From: Argopecten irradians
Taxonomy: Eukaryota; Mollusca; Bivalvia; Pectinida; Pectinidae
Direction of reading: 5' to 3'
Length of the DNA stretch: 64,000 nt
Assembly (NCBI RefSeq): GCF_041381155.1
Contig: NC_091137.1
Coordinates: 12,395,765 to 12,459,764 of the forward strand
Shown: one piece after another, positions 34,701-45,612 of the stretch
How positions within the stretch are numbered: position 1 is the first letter of the stretch
Layout of the letters: each line of letters opens with the position of its first letter
Program-made: the position numbers and the translations under genes
The notes under the pieces: generated by a model
Seen by the model: only the letters and a program-made list of their open reading frames with translations
What the model was told of the DNA's origin: nothing
Databases searched by the model: none

Positions 34701-34861
34701 AAAAACCATGAAAAATGAATCAATACAGTATTCACAAAAAGTTATCTACAATGTAGGTTGTATAAGGTCACAAAAATAAGAATTCTGTGTCGTGAATAGT
34801 GAAATCAGAAAGTCAATCAAACACAATAGGCTCTCATGGCCTGTACCATTGATGAGGTTAG
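31784..34861. other. Mostly unique AT-rich DNA, right part of duplicate copy 1
   Basis: No supported gene. At 32135-32190 there is an isolated pair of units of the 25/28-bp family (TTGATTGGTTACAGACGTTG, GTGTTTGATTGGTAAGG). At about 33045-33480 three diverged units of about 130 bp share AAGGTCAAGGTTGTTTATG and TAGCTCTTCATCCCAGC, probably an old satellite-bearing element. Confidence 0.5.
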
Positions 34862-36046
34862 GAGAGCATATCTAGTAGTATCTAGGCTTATTTATACTGT
34901 TAGGGAAAATTCAAGAATACAAATGCAATAATTTAAGAGTACATATGTTAGTTTACAAAAAATTCTATCACTAACTGTTGTTTTATTATGGTGTCTATGA
35001 TCAATTTTGAATTTACAGTTGTTTAGGGCAAATATTGATTTTTTTTAGAAAATTCCCATCCCTACATTTAAGCCCATGACATGCTTTTTTCCCAGATTTC
35101 AATTTGAAAAAGTATGTGTTATAAGATTATACCTATAGCATGTTTTTAAAATGGTTTAAAAAGTGTGGATAAAATCAGTAACGTGCAAAATATATTTCGA
35201 GCAAACCCAATATCCTTAATTTTTATCCTGACCAAAATAAGATTTTGTTTTGCTTTTAAATCAATTTGTAGTAAAAATGATGAGTAAATATCAAAATAAA
35301 ATAAAGAAGGAAGTATCTTTATTAACAAAAATAATTTAAAAAAATGAGAAATATGTTCAAAAAGGGACACAAGGGGTCCTCTTGCCAGGTACTCAAAGTA
35401 TTTTCAGAAAAAAATATATTTTAGGCCCTTAATTATTAAATGTCTTTACAAAGCATACAAAATAGATAAAAAGTTCATAAAAATATTTTATGTAACACTT
35501 TAACACTGCAAAATTTGAAAAAAAAATTGATGCTTTGGTGGATTTTGCTACCCGACATTTAGTCACAAACTTGAAAAAAAGGTTGCCATTTTTGGTTGGG
35601 AAGGGGATCCTATATTGGCCTTATGATATAGGCCCTGTATTGGCCTTTGTATAAATGTGCATTTCTTGGTTGTCTGTCTTTGTATATTACAAATGCATTA
35701 TTTACAAATACAGAATAGCACTTGATTGTCTCCATTGTCACTACCTAACATGTTATATGTTTCAGATTATCGACTCTCCACAGTTGGGGTATAACCATGT
35801 TGAATGCCAGTCCTATGCCATCTTTCTACCATCTTTAAAATCAGGGAATCATCTGAGAATTAGGCATGATTAGACCGGGGATTGATTAGAAAGAATCAGT
35901 TTGGACAGTTTAGCGACAAGTCTGGTTTAGGTATATCGTAACTTCTGTAAAGGGATCTCATTCAGTGTTTACTTTGAAATCCGTGAAGTTCAACTTATGA
36001 AGTTTTTATTTGTGTATTAATTACACCAATATCTGTGATTTTCAAC

Positions 36047-37177
36047 ATGGAGATTGAATTAGATTCTGTGGGATCTGGTGATCAGATGGTAGCTGACATT
36101 GAAGATGTCGCCCTGGAGGACGAGTTGGAATATAGTCGTGCGATGTACCTGGAGGAGATTGTAGAAACGTCGGAGTACAGTCGCCATATAAATGAAGAGG
36201 AAGAGGTTAAGCCATTTGATTATGATACAATGGGTGTCATTGAGGAGATTGAAATCCCTCCACATGAATATAGTAAGACTATGTATGAGGAAACACAAAC
36301 AGAACCATGGCCGTTTACTGGAGCAATGGAAGAGATCACAACTCACGAACCTTACGAATATGAAAAAGCTATAGAGGACAAGATACAGACTATCAATTTC
36401 GATTACTCAAAACCAATGTATTATGAAGAGCAATCAAACGTGACTGAACACAGTCGTGGTATGAATTTAGTCACGGACGTACAGCCATTTGAGTATAACA
36501 ATGAACTATATCATGATTCAGAGGTTGAAAATTTTGAATACAGTCAAACTATGTACAAGGAAACAGAAGTGAAGACAATCGAGTATGAAAATGGGATGCT
36601 TGAGGAGAGTACAACTGAAAAGAGGGATTATAGTAAAAGTATGGATGATCGCGGCATCAGTGACGTGAGCGAGTACCGCAGAGGATTCCGTGACCTCAAA
36701 CAGACTACTGTGACTGAGTACACAAGGGGGATGTATGATGAAGGCGAGAGTAATGTACACGAATACGAGTCCGGCATGCGTATCGTGTCTAAGGAAGAAC
36801 CAAAGGAATATAGCAAAGGCATGGAAAAGATTGAAGCTCCTGAAATCAGGGAATACAGTAATGGAATGGATGAAGAAACTGACATACCATTACATGAACA
36901 TACGCGAGGGGTCAAAGTCGTGACTAAAAGTGACTCGCCAATTCTACACAGTCGTTTTGTGTATCAGAAGTCAGATGGGCAAGCATTCAAACACAGCTAC
37001 ACCTTATTCGAAAAATCAAAGGGTGAACGGATAAAACACAGTTTAGGTATCAAGATAAAGACTGAGGAACCACCCTTTGAATATTCAAGGGCAGTTTGGG
37101 AGTTATTAGATACCGAGCCTCTCACTCACGACATGCCGCTCAGTAATATTGCTGGTTATGAAGAATCTAATAACTAA
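36047..37177 (+). CDS. Acidic protein of about 22 tandem 15-residue repeats, copy 2
   Basis: Second copy of the 376-residue repeat protein, 13,205 bases downstream of the first. The protein differs at one residue (Ser151 in copy 1, Asn151 here; AGC 23292-23294 against AAC 36497-36499). Start, acceptor (TTTCAG ending at 35765) and poly(A) signal (37272) are all kept. The duplicated segment begins about 900 bases before the acceptor, so the candidate promoter exon near 17 kb is not duplicated. If that is the true first exon, this copy would need another promoter or splicing from the same first exon. Family and function are unknown, as for copy 1. Confidence 0.78.
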   Translation: MEIELDSVGSGDQMVADIEDVALEDELEYSRAMYLEEIVETSEYSRHINEEEEVKPFDYDTMGVIEEIEIPPHEYSKTMYEETQTEPWPFTGAMEEITTHEPYEYEKAIEDKIQTINFDYSKPMYYEEQSNVTEHSRGMNLVTDVQPFEYNNELYHDSEVENFEYSQTMYKETEVKTIEYENGMLEESTTEKRDYSKSMDDRGISDVSEYRRGFRDLKQTTVTEYTRGMYDEGESNVHEYESGMRIVSKEEPKEYSKGMEKIEAPEIREYSNGMDEETDIPLHEHTRGVKVVTKSDSPILHSRFVYQKSDGQAFKHSYTLFEKSKGERIKHSLGIKIKTEEPPFEYSRAVWELLDTEPLTHDMPLSNIAGYEESNN

Positions 37178-37271
37178 ATTGGTAGCTATGCTAGTTTTAT
37201 TATAGTTTGTAAGTCAACTAGACTGTGTGATTGATTTACCTTGGTGTAATTGCACTCAATACCATTTTATC

Positions 37272-37277
37272 AATAAA
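37272..37277 (+). terminator. Poly(A) signal AATAAA of the repeat-protein gene, copy 2
   Basis: Same position relative to the stop codon as in copy 1. Confidence 0.6.
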
Positions 37278-37284
37278 AAGTAAA

Positions 37285-38485
37285 TATGTTCTAGTTTGTA
37301 ATTTAGGTAGATTGCATTGAATGACTAGTTGAGTGGCAATGATTGCATATTTGTATAGATGTATGTTCAATATCTACATAATTAAGGGCCTTATGACTAT
37401 AAACTTACACTTTTCAACTTATTTCTAGTTTTTACCTGATATTTAAAGGTAACTAATTATATAATGATGAGTATTATCTATTTCTTATATTTGTACTTTG
37501 ATATCATGTACATGTAGTTTCTTTTATATTTCAACACTGTTATGTTAATGTAGTATTGTAAAAGCATTTTTTCTGTCTTTTTAACAAGTTAATTTTACTA
37601 TATATAACTACCTGGTACTAAAACTTTTTATTGTATCGTATTACCATGCTGTATCTTAAATGATTGAAGTTCAAAATCAGAAGGCAGTGCAATTTATAAA
37701 AATGTGTTTCATTGAATTATATATTTACAAAAGTGTATGTAATTAGAATATAATTTATAGCATAATTTTATTATACCAGGATAATTAAGCTAGGTATTAG
37801 CTTAGATATGTTACATGTTTTGCTCAAATTGAAATCAGAATAGTTAGAGGATTAGGTATGTTCTGATAGCTTTAATCCCACCTATAAATAAGATCATTCA
37901 CAGTGCCAGTATCCTCCTTAATTACTCCTTCATCAGTTTAATTTATCCTTATATATTGCTATCTGCAGACCATCCTATTGTTGTAGAGTTATTTCCCTTT
38001 GTATCACTCAGTATACAGCCGTCATCAGACCCACAGTTGATCACAGAGCTATGTGATCAGCCGTGGCCCATGCATATCCAATAATGAGCTACAGCTCATT
38101 ACCAGATTATCAATACTGATGACTTGTGTTCTATATACATTGTATACATGTATACACATTTCCCAAGTTAAAATAGTATAAAATACAAATCGTATTTGAC
38201 TAAGTTTCTTTGCATTTGTTAGTTAATGTTGGCATTAGATACACAGATTATACTTGTTTCAAATGTTTTGTTTTGTTGGACAACATTTACTTTTGAAATT
38301 CTATTTGATGATACAATCTATTTATTCTTTAATTACTTATGCTACATATCAATTAGTTTAGATGTTTTTTTGTTTAGCTGACTACCTACACTACATCTTA
38401 CCATATTTATATGGGCACTTGAATAATTAATAAATTATAAGAACACTATGTGTTTCAATGATTTCAGGTAAGGTGCTAATAATTA
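37285..38485. other. AT-rich 3' flank of the repeat-protein gene, copy 2
   Basis: Nearly identical to 24080-25280 (for example one G/A difference in CCAGG(G/A)TAATTAAGC). Nothing else seen. Confidence 0.6.
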
Positions 38486-38559
38486 ATTTGTTGCAGACGT
38501 TGTTGTCCATTTCTTTGTTGAATTGATTACAGATATCGTTCTGTATTCTATATGTTGAA

Positions 38560-39695
38560 ATTGAAGTGTTTAATTGGTTACAGACATTATTCTATGTTTC
38601 AGTGATAATATCTGTGTTTCATTGGTTACAGACATTATTTTATGTTTCAGTGATAATGTCTGTGTTTCATTGGTTACAGACATTGTTCTGTGTTTCATTG
38701 GTTACAGACATTGTTCTGTGTTTCATTGGTTACAGACATTGTTCTGTGTTTCATTGGTTACAGACATTGTTCTGTGTTTCATTGGTTACAGACATTGTTC
38801 TGTGTTTCATTGGTTACAGACATTGTTCTGTGTTTCATTGGTTACAGACATTGTTTGTGTTTCATTGGTTACAGACATTGTTCTGTGTTTCATTGGTTAC
38901 AGACATTGTTCTGTGTTTCATTGGTTACAGACATTGTTCTGTGTTTCATTGGTTACAGACATTGTTCTGTGTTTCATTGGTTACAGACATTGTTCTGTGT
39001 TTCATTGGTTACAGACATTGTTCTGTGTTTCATTGGTTACAGACATTGTTCTGTGTTTCATTGGTTACAGACATTGTTCTGTGTTTCATTGGTTACAGAC
39101 ATTGTTCTGTGTTTCATTGGTTACAGACATTGTTCTGTGTTTCATTGGTTACAGACATTGTTCTGTGTTTCATTGGTTACAGACATTGTTCTGTGTTTCA
39201 TTGGTTACAGACATTGTTCTGTGTTTCATTGGTTACAGACATTGTTCTGTGTTTCATTGGTTACAGACATTGTTCTGTGTTTCATTGGTTACAGACATTG
39301 TTCTGTGATTCATTGGTTACAGACATTGTTCTGTGTTTCATTGGTTACAGACATTGTTCTGTGTTTCATTGGTTACAGACATTGTTCATTGTTCTGTGTT
39401 TCATTGGTTACAGACATTGTTCTGTGTTTCATTGGTTACAGACATTTGTTCTGTTCAGACTTGTTCTTGGTTACAGACATTTTCTGTGTTTCATTGGTTA
39501 CAGACATTGTTCTGTGTTTCATTGGTTACAGACATTGTTCTGTGTTTCATTGGTTACAGACATTGTTCTGTGTTCATTAGTTACAGTCATTGTTCTGTGT
39601 TTCATTAGTTACAGACATTGTTCTGTGTTTCATTGGTTACAGACATTGTTCTTCTGTGTTACAATTGTTCTGTTTGACATTGTTACAGACATTTT
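38560..39695 (+). repeat. 28-bp minisatellite type 1, copy 2, first block
   Basis: About 40 units, many identical (TTTCATTGGTTACAGACATT), more homogeneous than in copy 1. Two early units carry AGTGATAATRTCTGTG. The block ends in a spacer (GGCTACATAAGATATTGTCC, about 39708) that recurs at about 41060. Confidence 0.95.
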
Positions 39696-39819
39696 TTCTG
39701 TGTCATTCTGTGGCTACATAAGATATTGTCCTAAATTTAATTGGTTGGAAAAGTTATAAGCATTACAGCATTAACTGGTTGCAGTTACAGACATTATCCT
39801 TGTTATATTGGTACAGATA

Positions 39820-40400
39820 TTGTTCTGTATGTATTACAGACAGTTCTGTATGTGATTAGTTTCAGATATTGTTTTGTATGTATTAGCTACAGATATTGTT
39901 CTGTATGTAATTAGTTACAGATATTGTTCTGTATGTAATTAGTTACAGATATTGTTCTGTATGTATTAGTTACAGATATTGTTTGTATGTGATTAGTAAC
40001 AGATAGTGTTCTGTATGTAATTAGTTACATATACTGTTCTGTATGTAATTAGTTACAGATATTGTTCTGTAAGTAATTAGTTACAGATATTGTTCTTTAT
40101 ATGATTAGTTACAGATATTGCTCTGTATGTAATAAGTTACAGATATTGTTCTGTATGTAATTAGTTACAGATATTCTTCTGTAAGTAATTAGTTACAAAT
40201 ATTGTTCTGTATGTGATTAGTAACAGATAGTGTTCTGTGTGTAATTAGTTACATATACTGTTCTGTATGTAATTAGTTACAGATATTGTTCTGTATGTAA
40301 TTAGTTACAGATATTGTTCTGTATGTGATTAGTAACAGATAGTGTTCTGTATGTAATTAGTTACATATACTGTTCTGTATGTAATTAGTTACAGATATTG
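39820..40400 (+). repeat. 28-bp minisatellite type 2, copy 2, first block
   Basis: About 20 units of the GTAATTAGTTACAGATATTG type. It passes without a break into a second type 1 block at about 40400. Confidence 0.93.
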
Positions 40401-41020
40401 TTCTGTGTTTCATTGGTTACAGACATTGTTCTGTGTTTCATTGGTTACAGACATTGTTCTGTGATTCATTGGTTACAGACTTCGTTCTGATTCATTGGTT
40501 ACAGACATTGTTCTGTGTTTCATTGGTTACAGACATTGTTCTGTGTTTCATTGGTTACAGACATTGTTCTGTGTTTCATTGGTTACAGACATTGTTCTGT
40601 GTTTCATTGGTTACAGACATTGTTCTGTGTTTCATTGGTTACAGACATTGTTCTGTGTAATTGGTTACAGACGTTGTTCTGTGTCATTGGTTACAGACAT
40701 TGTTCTGTGTTTCATTGGTTACAGACATTGTTCTGTGTTTCATTGGTTACAGACATTGTTCTGTGTTTCATTGGTTACAGACATTGTTCTGTGTTTCATT
40801 GGTTACAGACATTGTTCTGTGTTTCATTGGTTACAGACATTGTTCTGTGTTTCATTGGTTACAGACATTATTCTGTGTTTCATTGGTTACAGACATTGTT
40901 CTGTGTTTCATTGGTTACAGACATTGTTCTGCGTGTCATTAGTTACAGTCATTGTTCTGTGTTTCATTAGTTACAGTCATTGTTCTGTGTTTCATTAGTT
41001 ACAGACATTGTTCTGTATTC
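40400..41020 (+). repeat. 28-bp minisatellite type 1, copy 2, second block
   Basis: About 22 units. Its end and the following spacer match the copy 1 array end (25950-26390), so it is the product of an internal duplication of the whole type 1-spacer-type 2 module. Confidence 0.93.
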
Positions 41021-41169
41021 AATTGGTTATTTGACATGGACATTTTTCTGTGTCATTCTGTGGCTACATATATATTGTCCTAAATTTAATTGGTTGGAAA
41101 AGTTATAAGCAGCTAATGCTTAACTGGTTGCAGACAAACTTAATCCTTGTTATTTGGTAATTGATTTTA

Positions 41170-41962
41170 TGATTACAGACACTCTGTATGTGATTAGTTT
41201 CAGATATTGTTTTGTATGTAATTAGCTACAGATATTGTTCTGTATGTAATTAGTTTCAGATATTGTTCTGCATGTAATCAGTTACAGATATTGATCTGTA
41301 TGTATTTGGTTACAGATATTGTTCTGTATGTAATTAGTTACAGATATTGTTCTGTATGTAACTAGTTACAGATATTGTTTTGTATGTAATTAGCTACAGA
41401 TATTGTTTTGTAAGTAATTAGTTACAGATATTGTTCTTTATATGATTAGTTACAGATATTGCTCTGTATGTAATAAGTTACAGATATTGTTCTGTATGTA
41501 ATTAGTTACAGATATTCTTCTGTAAGTAATTAGTTACAAATATTGTTCTGTATGTGATTAGTAACAGATAGTGTTCTGTGTGTAATTAGTTACATATACT
41601 GTTCTGTATGTAATTAGTTACAGATATTGTTCTGTATGTAATTAGTTACAGATATTGTTCTGTATGTGATTAGTAACAGATAGTGTTCTGTATGTAATTA
41701 GTTACATATACTGTTCTGTATGTAATTAGTTACAGATATTGTTCTGTATGTAATTAGTTACAGATATTGTTTTGTATGTAATTATCTACAGATATCGTTT
41801 TGTATGTAATTAGCAACAGATATCGTTCTGTAAGTAATTGATTACAGATATTGTTCTGTATATGATTAGTTACAGATGGTGTTATGTATATAATAAGTTA
41901 CAGATATTGTTTTGTATGTAATTAGCTACAGATATTGTTCTGTATGTATATATATATATATA
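41170..41962 (+). repeat. 28-bp minisatellite type 2, copy 2, second block
   Basis: About 28 units, nearly identical in order of variants to 26390-27165, ending in the same TATA run. Confidence 0.93.
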
Positions 41963-42144
41963 TACTTAAACTTTTAAAAGACGTTGTGCATCAGTAGATA
42001 TTAAGAAAAAAATATATCAACACGGCATTCCTTTGCATCAGTAGATATTAATATATATATATATATAAGTAAAAAAGAGCCATGTCCATGTGATGGTTTC
42101 CATATACATAAAAAGAAAACACAACTATAAAACAGTTTTTTCCT

Positions 42145-42181
42145 CCCTAGCGCTTTCTCGGCTCATGCCGGTCTTCAGGGG
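42145..42181 (-). ncRNA. Hammerhead-ribozyme-like motif of the Penelope-like element, copy 2
   Basis: Identical to the motif at 27358-27394, including the C/A mismatch at the base of stem II. Confidence 0.45.
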
Positions 42182-42288
42182 TTTGAATTCTTTTATTTGT
42201 AAAACATGACGTCATAGTACAATGACGTCATAGTAAGATTACGTCATGACATGGTACATAAAGATATTGTGAATGGTTCTGGAAGAAA

Positions 42289-42612
42289 CTAACAAAAACA
42301 TGAGGACAAAATAAAAACTAATATGAAGTTCCTTTGTCCCGTTCTGAATTTAACACAGGTTTCATATATAAGTTGAATGAAATACATTTCTTTATTTTCT
42401 CTTTTTAAAAGATCTGAATTAGACATTTGATATATTGGTGAAATAAAAAAGTTATCATTAGCACACATATGACAATGTTCGTTTACTGTTAAATATCTGA
42501 GATGGTCTGTTTTGGTTTGTTGTCGGTGTAATGTTACTCTCTTTCTCAATTCCATTCCTGTCTGACCAATATAAAAATCTGAGCTTTTGCTACAAATAAG
42601 TGCGTAGTAAGT
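42289..42612 (-). CDS. GIY-YIG endonuclease fragment of a Penelope-like element
   Basis: The frame can be read from 42612 without a start codon: YYALICSKSS, then FYIGQTG, LRKRVTLHRQQTK, VNEHCHMC, and a C-terminal YFIQL stretch. The YALIC...YIGQTG...LRKR...HRQQ series with a later H-x2-C is the pattern of the GIY-YIG domain at the C terminus of Penelope-like reverse transcriptases, which nick the target DNA. The N-terminal reverse transcriptase is missing, so this is a fragment. The reading frame past the YFIQL stretch is uncertain. Confidence 0.7.
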   Translation of the reverse strand, partial: TYYALICSKSSDFYIGQTGMELRKRVTLHRQQTKTDHLRYLTVNEHCHMCANDNFFISPIYQMSNSDLLKRENKEMYFIQLIYETCVKFRTGQRNFILVFILSSCFC

Positions 42613-42615
42613 AAG

Positions 42616-43264
42616 TAAATATATATGTATATGTCATTAGTTACAGATACTGTTCTCTGTTTGCTATAGTTACAAATGCAGTATTCATATTGTAATTTGA
42701 TACTTTAGTTTAAAGATTCTAAAACGTTGTGGGTACTGTTGATTAGTCCTACCTTCCAATGATTGTAATGTCATCTTTTGATATGAATTTAGTGACGTCA
42801 TATAATAAACAAAAAGTTGGATGGTAATTTTACTTTACCCACATCAAATCAGGATCTTGAAAAACAATCATATATTGGTTGTGTGTGCATCAAGTTTAAA
42901 TGATTGATGTCCTATTCAAACTGGCTACAAATGTTCTGTGTTATTAAAAAAATGCATGTGTATGTTATGTGTATGCCATTTACATTTAATTGGCTACAGA
43001 AGTTGTATAATTGGTAATTGACATCCTATTTAAATTGATAACAGATATATGATGTGTGTTAGATTAGTATAGATGCTGTGATGGTCAAGGCCTAATTACA
43101 AGGTGGTCTAATATTTTACCACCTATCCTTGACCTCTGTGTTGCAAGGTAGAAACCTGTGAATGACATGTACATGTACTGACTGTGGTTTGGTGGATTGT
43201 TTCTAGCAACCCTGACTTTTCTCCACCTTTTTAACCTGACACATCCTTAAATGATCCCAGCTGT
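42616..43264. other. Spacer between Penelope fragment and 25-bp array, copy 2
   Basis: Counterpart of 27840-28489 with scattered substitutions. No gene recognised. Confidence 0.5.
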
Positions 43265-45590
43265 TTAATGGTTGCTGATGTTCTGTATTAATTTGTTGCT
43301 GACGTTCTGTATTAATTTGTTACTGATGTTCTGTATTTGATTGGTTAATGACGCTCTGTGTTTGATTGGTAAATGACGTTTAGTATATGATTGGTTACTG
43401 ACGTTCTGTGTTTGATTGATTACTGACGTTTTGTGTTTGATTTGTTACTGACGTTCTGTGTTTGATTTGATACTGATGACGTTTTGTGTTTGATTTGTTA
43501 CTGACGTTTTGTGTTTGATTTGATACTGATGACGTTTTGTGTTTGATTGGTTATTGATATCCTGTGTTTGATTGGTTACTGACATTCTGTGTTTGATTGG
43601 TTACTGACGTTTTGTGTTTGATTGGTTACTGATGTTCTGTGTTTGATTGGTTACTGACGTTCTGTGTTTGATTGGTTACTGACGTTTTGTGTTTGATTGG
43701 TTACTGACGTTCTGTGTTTGATAGGTTACTGATGTTCTGTGTTTGATAGGTTACTGACGTTGTGTGTTTGATTGGTTACTGACGTTCTGTGTTTGATAGG
43801 TTACTGACGTTCTGTGTTTGATTGGTTACTGACGTTCTGTGTTTGATTGGTTACTGACGTTCTGTGTTTGATTGGTTACTGACGTTTTGTGTTTGATTGG
43901 TTACTGATGTTCTGTATTTGATTGGTTAATGACGTTCTGTGTTTGATTGGTAAATGACGTTTAGTATATGATTGGTTACTGACGTTCTGTGTTTGATTGA
44001 TTACTGACGTTTTGTGTTTGATTGGTTACTGACGTTCTGTGTTTGATTTGTTACTGACGTTTTGTGTTTGATTGGTTACTGACGTTTTGTGTTTGATTGG
44101 TTACTGACGTTCTGTGTTTGATTTGATACTGATGACGTTTTGTGTTTGATTGGTTATTGACATCCTGTGTTTGATTGGTTACTGACATTCTGTGTTTGAT
44201 TGGTTACTGACATTTTGTGTTTGATTGGTTTCTGACGTTCTGTGTTTGATAGGTTACTGATGACGTTTTGTGTTTGATAGGTTACTGACGTTCTGTGTTT
44301 GATTGTTACTGACGTTTTGTGTTTGATTGGTTACTGACATTCTGTGTTTGATTTGGTTACTGACGTTCTGTGTTTGATTGGTTACTGATGACGTTTTGTG
44401 TTTGATTGGTTACTGACATTCTGTGTTTGATTGGTTACTGACATTCTGTGTTTGATTGGTTACTGACATTTTGTGTTTGATTGGTTACTGACGTTTTGTG
44501 TTTGATTGGTTACTGATGTTCTGTGTTTGATAGGTTACTGACGTTCTGTGTTTGATTGGTTACTGACGTTCTGTGTTTGATTGGTTACTGACGTTCTGTG
44601 TTTGATAGGTTACTGATGACGTTCTGTGTTTGATTGGTTACTGACGTTCTGTGTTTGATTGGTTACTGACGTTTTGTGTTTGATTGGTTTCTGACGTTCT
44701 GTGTTTGATAGGTTACTGATGTTCTGTGTTTGATAGGTTACTGACGTTGTGTGTTTGATTGGTTCTGACGTTCTGTGTTTGATAGGTTACTGACGTTCTG
44801 TGTTTGATTGGTTACTGACGTTCTGTGTTTGATAGGTTACTGACGTTCTGTGTTTGATTGGTTACTGACGTTCTGTGTTTGATTGGTTACTGACGTTCTG
44901 TGTTTGATTGGTTACTGACGTTCTGTGTTGGATTGGTTACTGACGTTCTGTGTTTGATTGGTTACTGACGTTCTGTGTTTGATTGGTTACTGACGTTCTG
45001 TGTTTGATTGGTTACTGACGTTCTGTGTTTGATTGGTTACTGACGTTCTGTGTTTGATTGGTTACTGACGTTCTGTGTTTGATTGGTTACTGACGTTCTG
45101 TGTTTGATTGGTTACTGACGTTCTGTGTTTGATTGGTTACTGACGTTCTGTGTTTGATTGGTTACTGACGTTCTGTGTTTGATTGGTTACTGACGTTCTG
45201 TGTTTGATTGGTTACTGACGTTCTGTGTTTGATAGGTTACTGACGTTCTGTGTTTGATTGGTTACTGACATTTTGTGTTTGATTGGTTGCTGACATTCTG
45301 TGTTTGATTGGTTTCTGATGTTCTGTGTTTGATTGTTACTGACGTTCTGTGTTTGATTGGTTTTAAATACTGACGTTCTGTGTTTGATTGGTTACTGGCA
45401 TTCTGTGTTTGATTGGTTACTGACGTTCTGTGTTTGATTGGGTACTGACGTTTTGTGTTTGATTGGTTACTGACGTTCTGTGTTTGGTTATAAATACTGA
45501 CGTTCTGTGTTTGATTTGTTACTGATGTTTTGTGTTTAGTTGGTTACTGACGTTCTGTGTATTATTGGCTAGAGATGTTTTGATTGGTTA
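43265..45590 (+). repeat. 25-bp minisatellite (GATTGGTTACTGACG type), copy 2
   Basis: About 90 units against about 60 in copy 1. From about 44815 to 45240 roughly 17 successive units are almost perfectly identical, the mark of very recent expansion. The same ATTGG and TGACGT motifs occur in nearly every unit. Confidence 0.95.
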
Positions 45591-45612
45591 CTGAAGTCTG
45601 TGTACAATTGGA

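Larger units (their letters stand above)
21651..34861 (+). repeat. Tandem segmental duplication, copy 1 (about 13.2 kb)
   Basis: Starts around AGAGCATATCTAG and ends at GATGAGGTTAGG. The next base begins a second direct copy with the same order: repeat-protein gene, 28-bp arrays, Penelope fragment, 25-bp array, nested C/B elements, about 3 kb of unique DNA. Outside the arrays the copies differ by very few substitutions and small indels. The offset grows from 13,205 bp at the gene to 16,903 bp near the right end because copy 2 has longer arrays and a more complete nested element. Confidence 0.93.
41963..42615 (-). mobile_element. Penelope-like element fragment, copy 2
   Basis: Same fragment as at 27177-27836, differing by a few small indels. 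It keeps the GIY-YIG frame, the TGACGTCA-type repeats and the hammerhead-like motif. Reverse transcriptase is absent. Confidence 0.68.
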
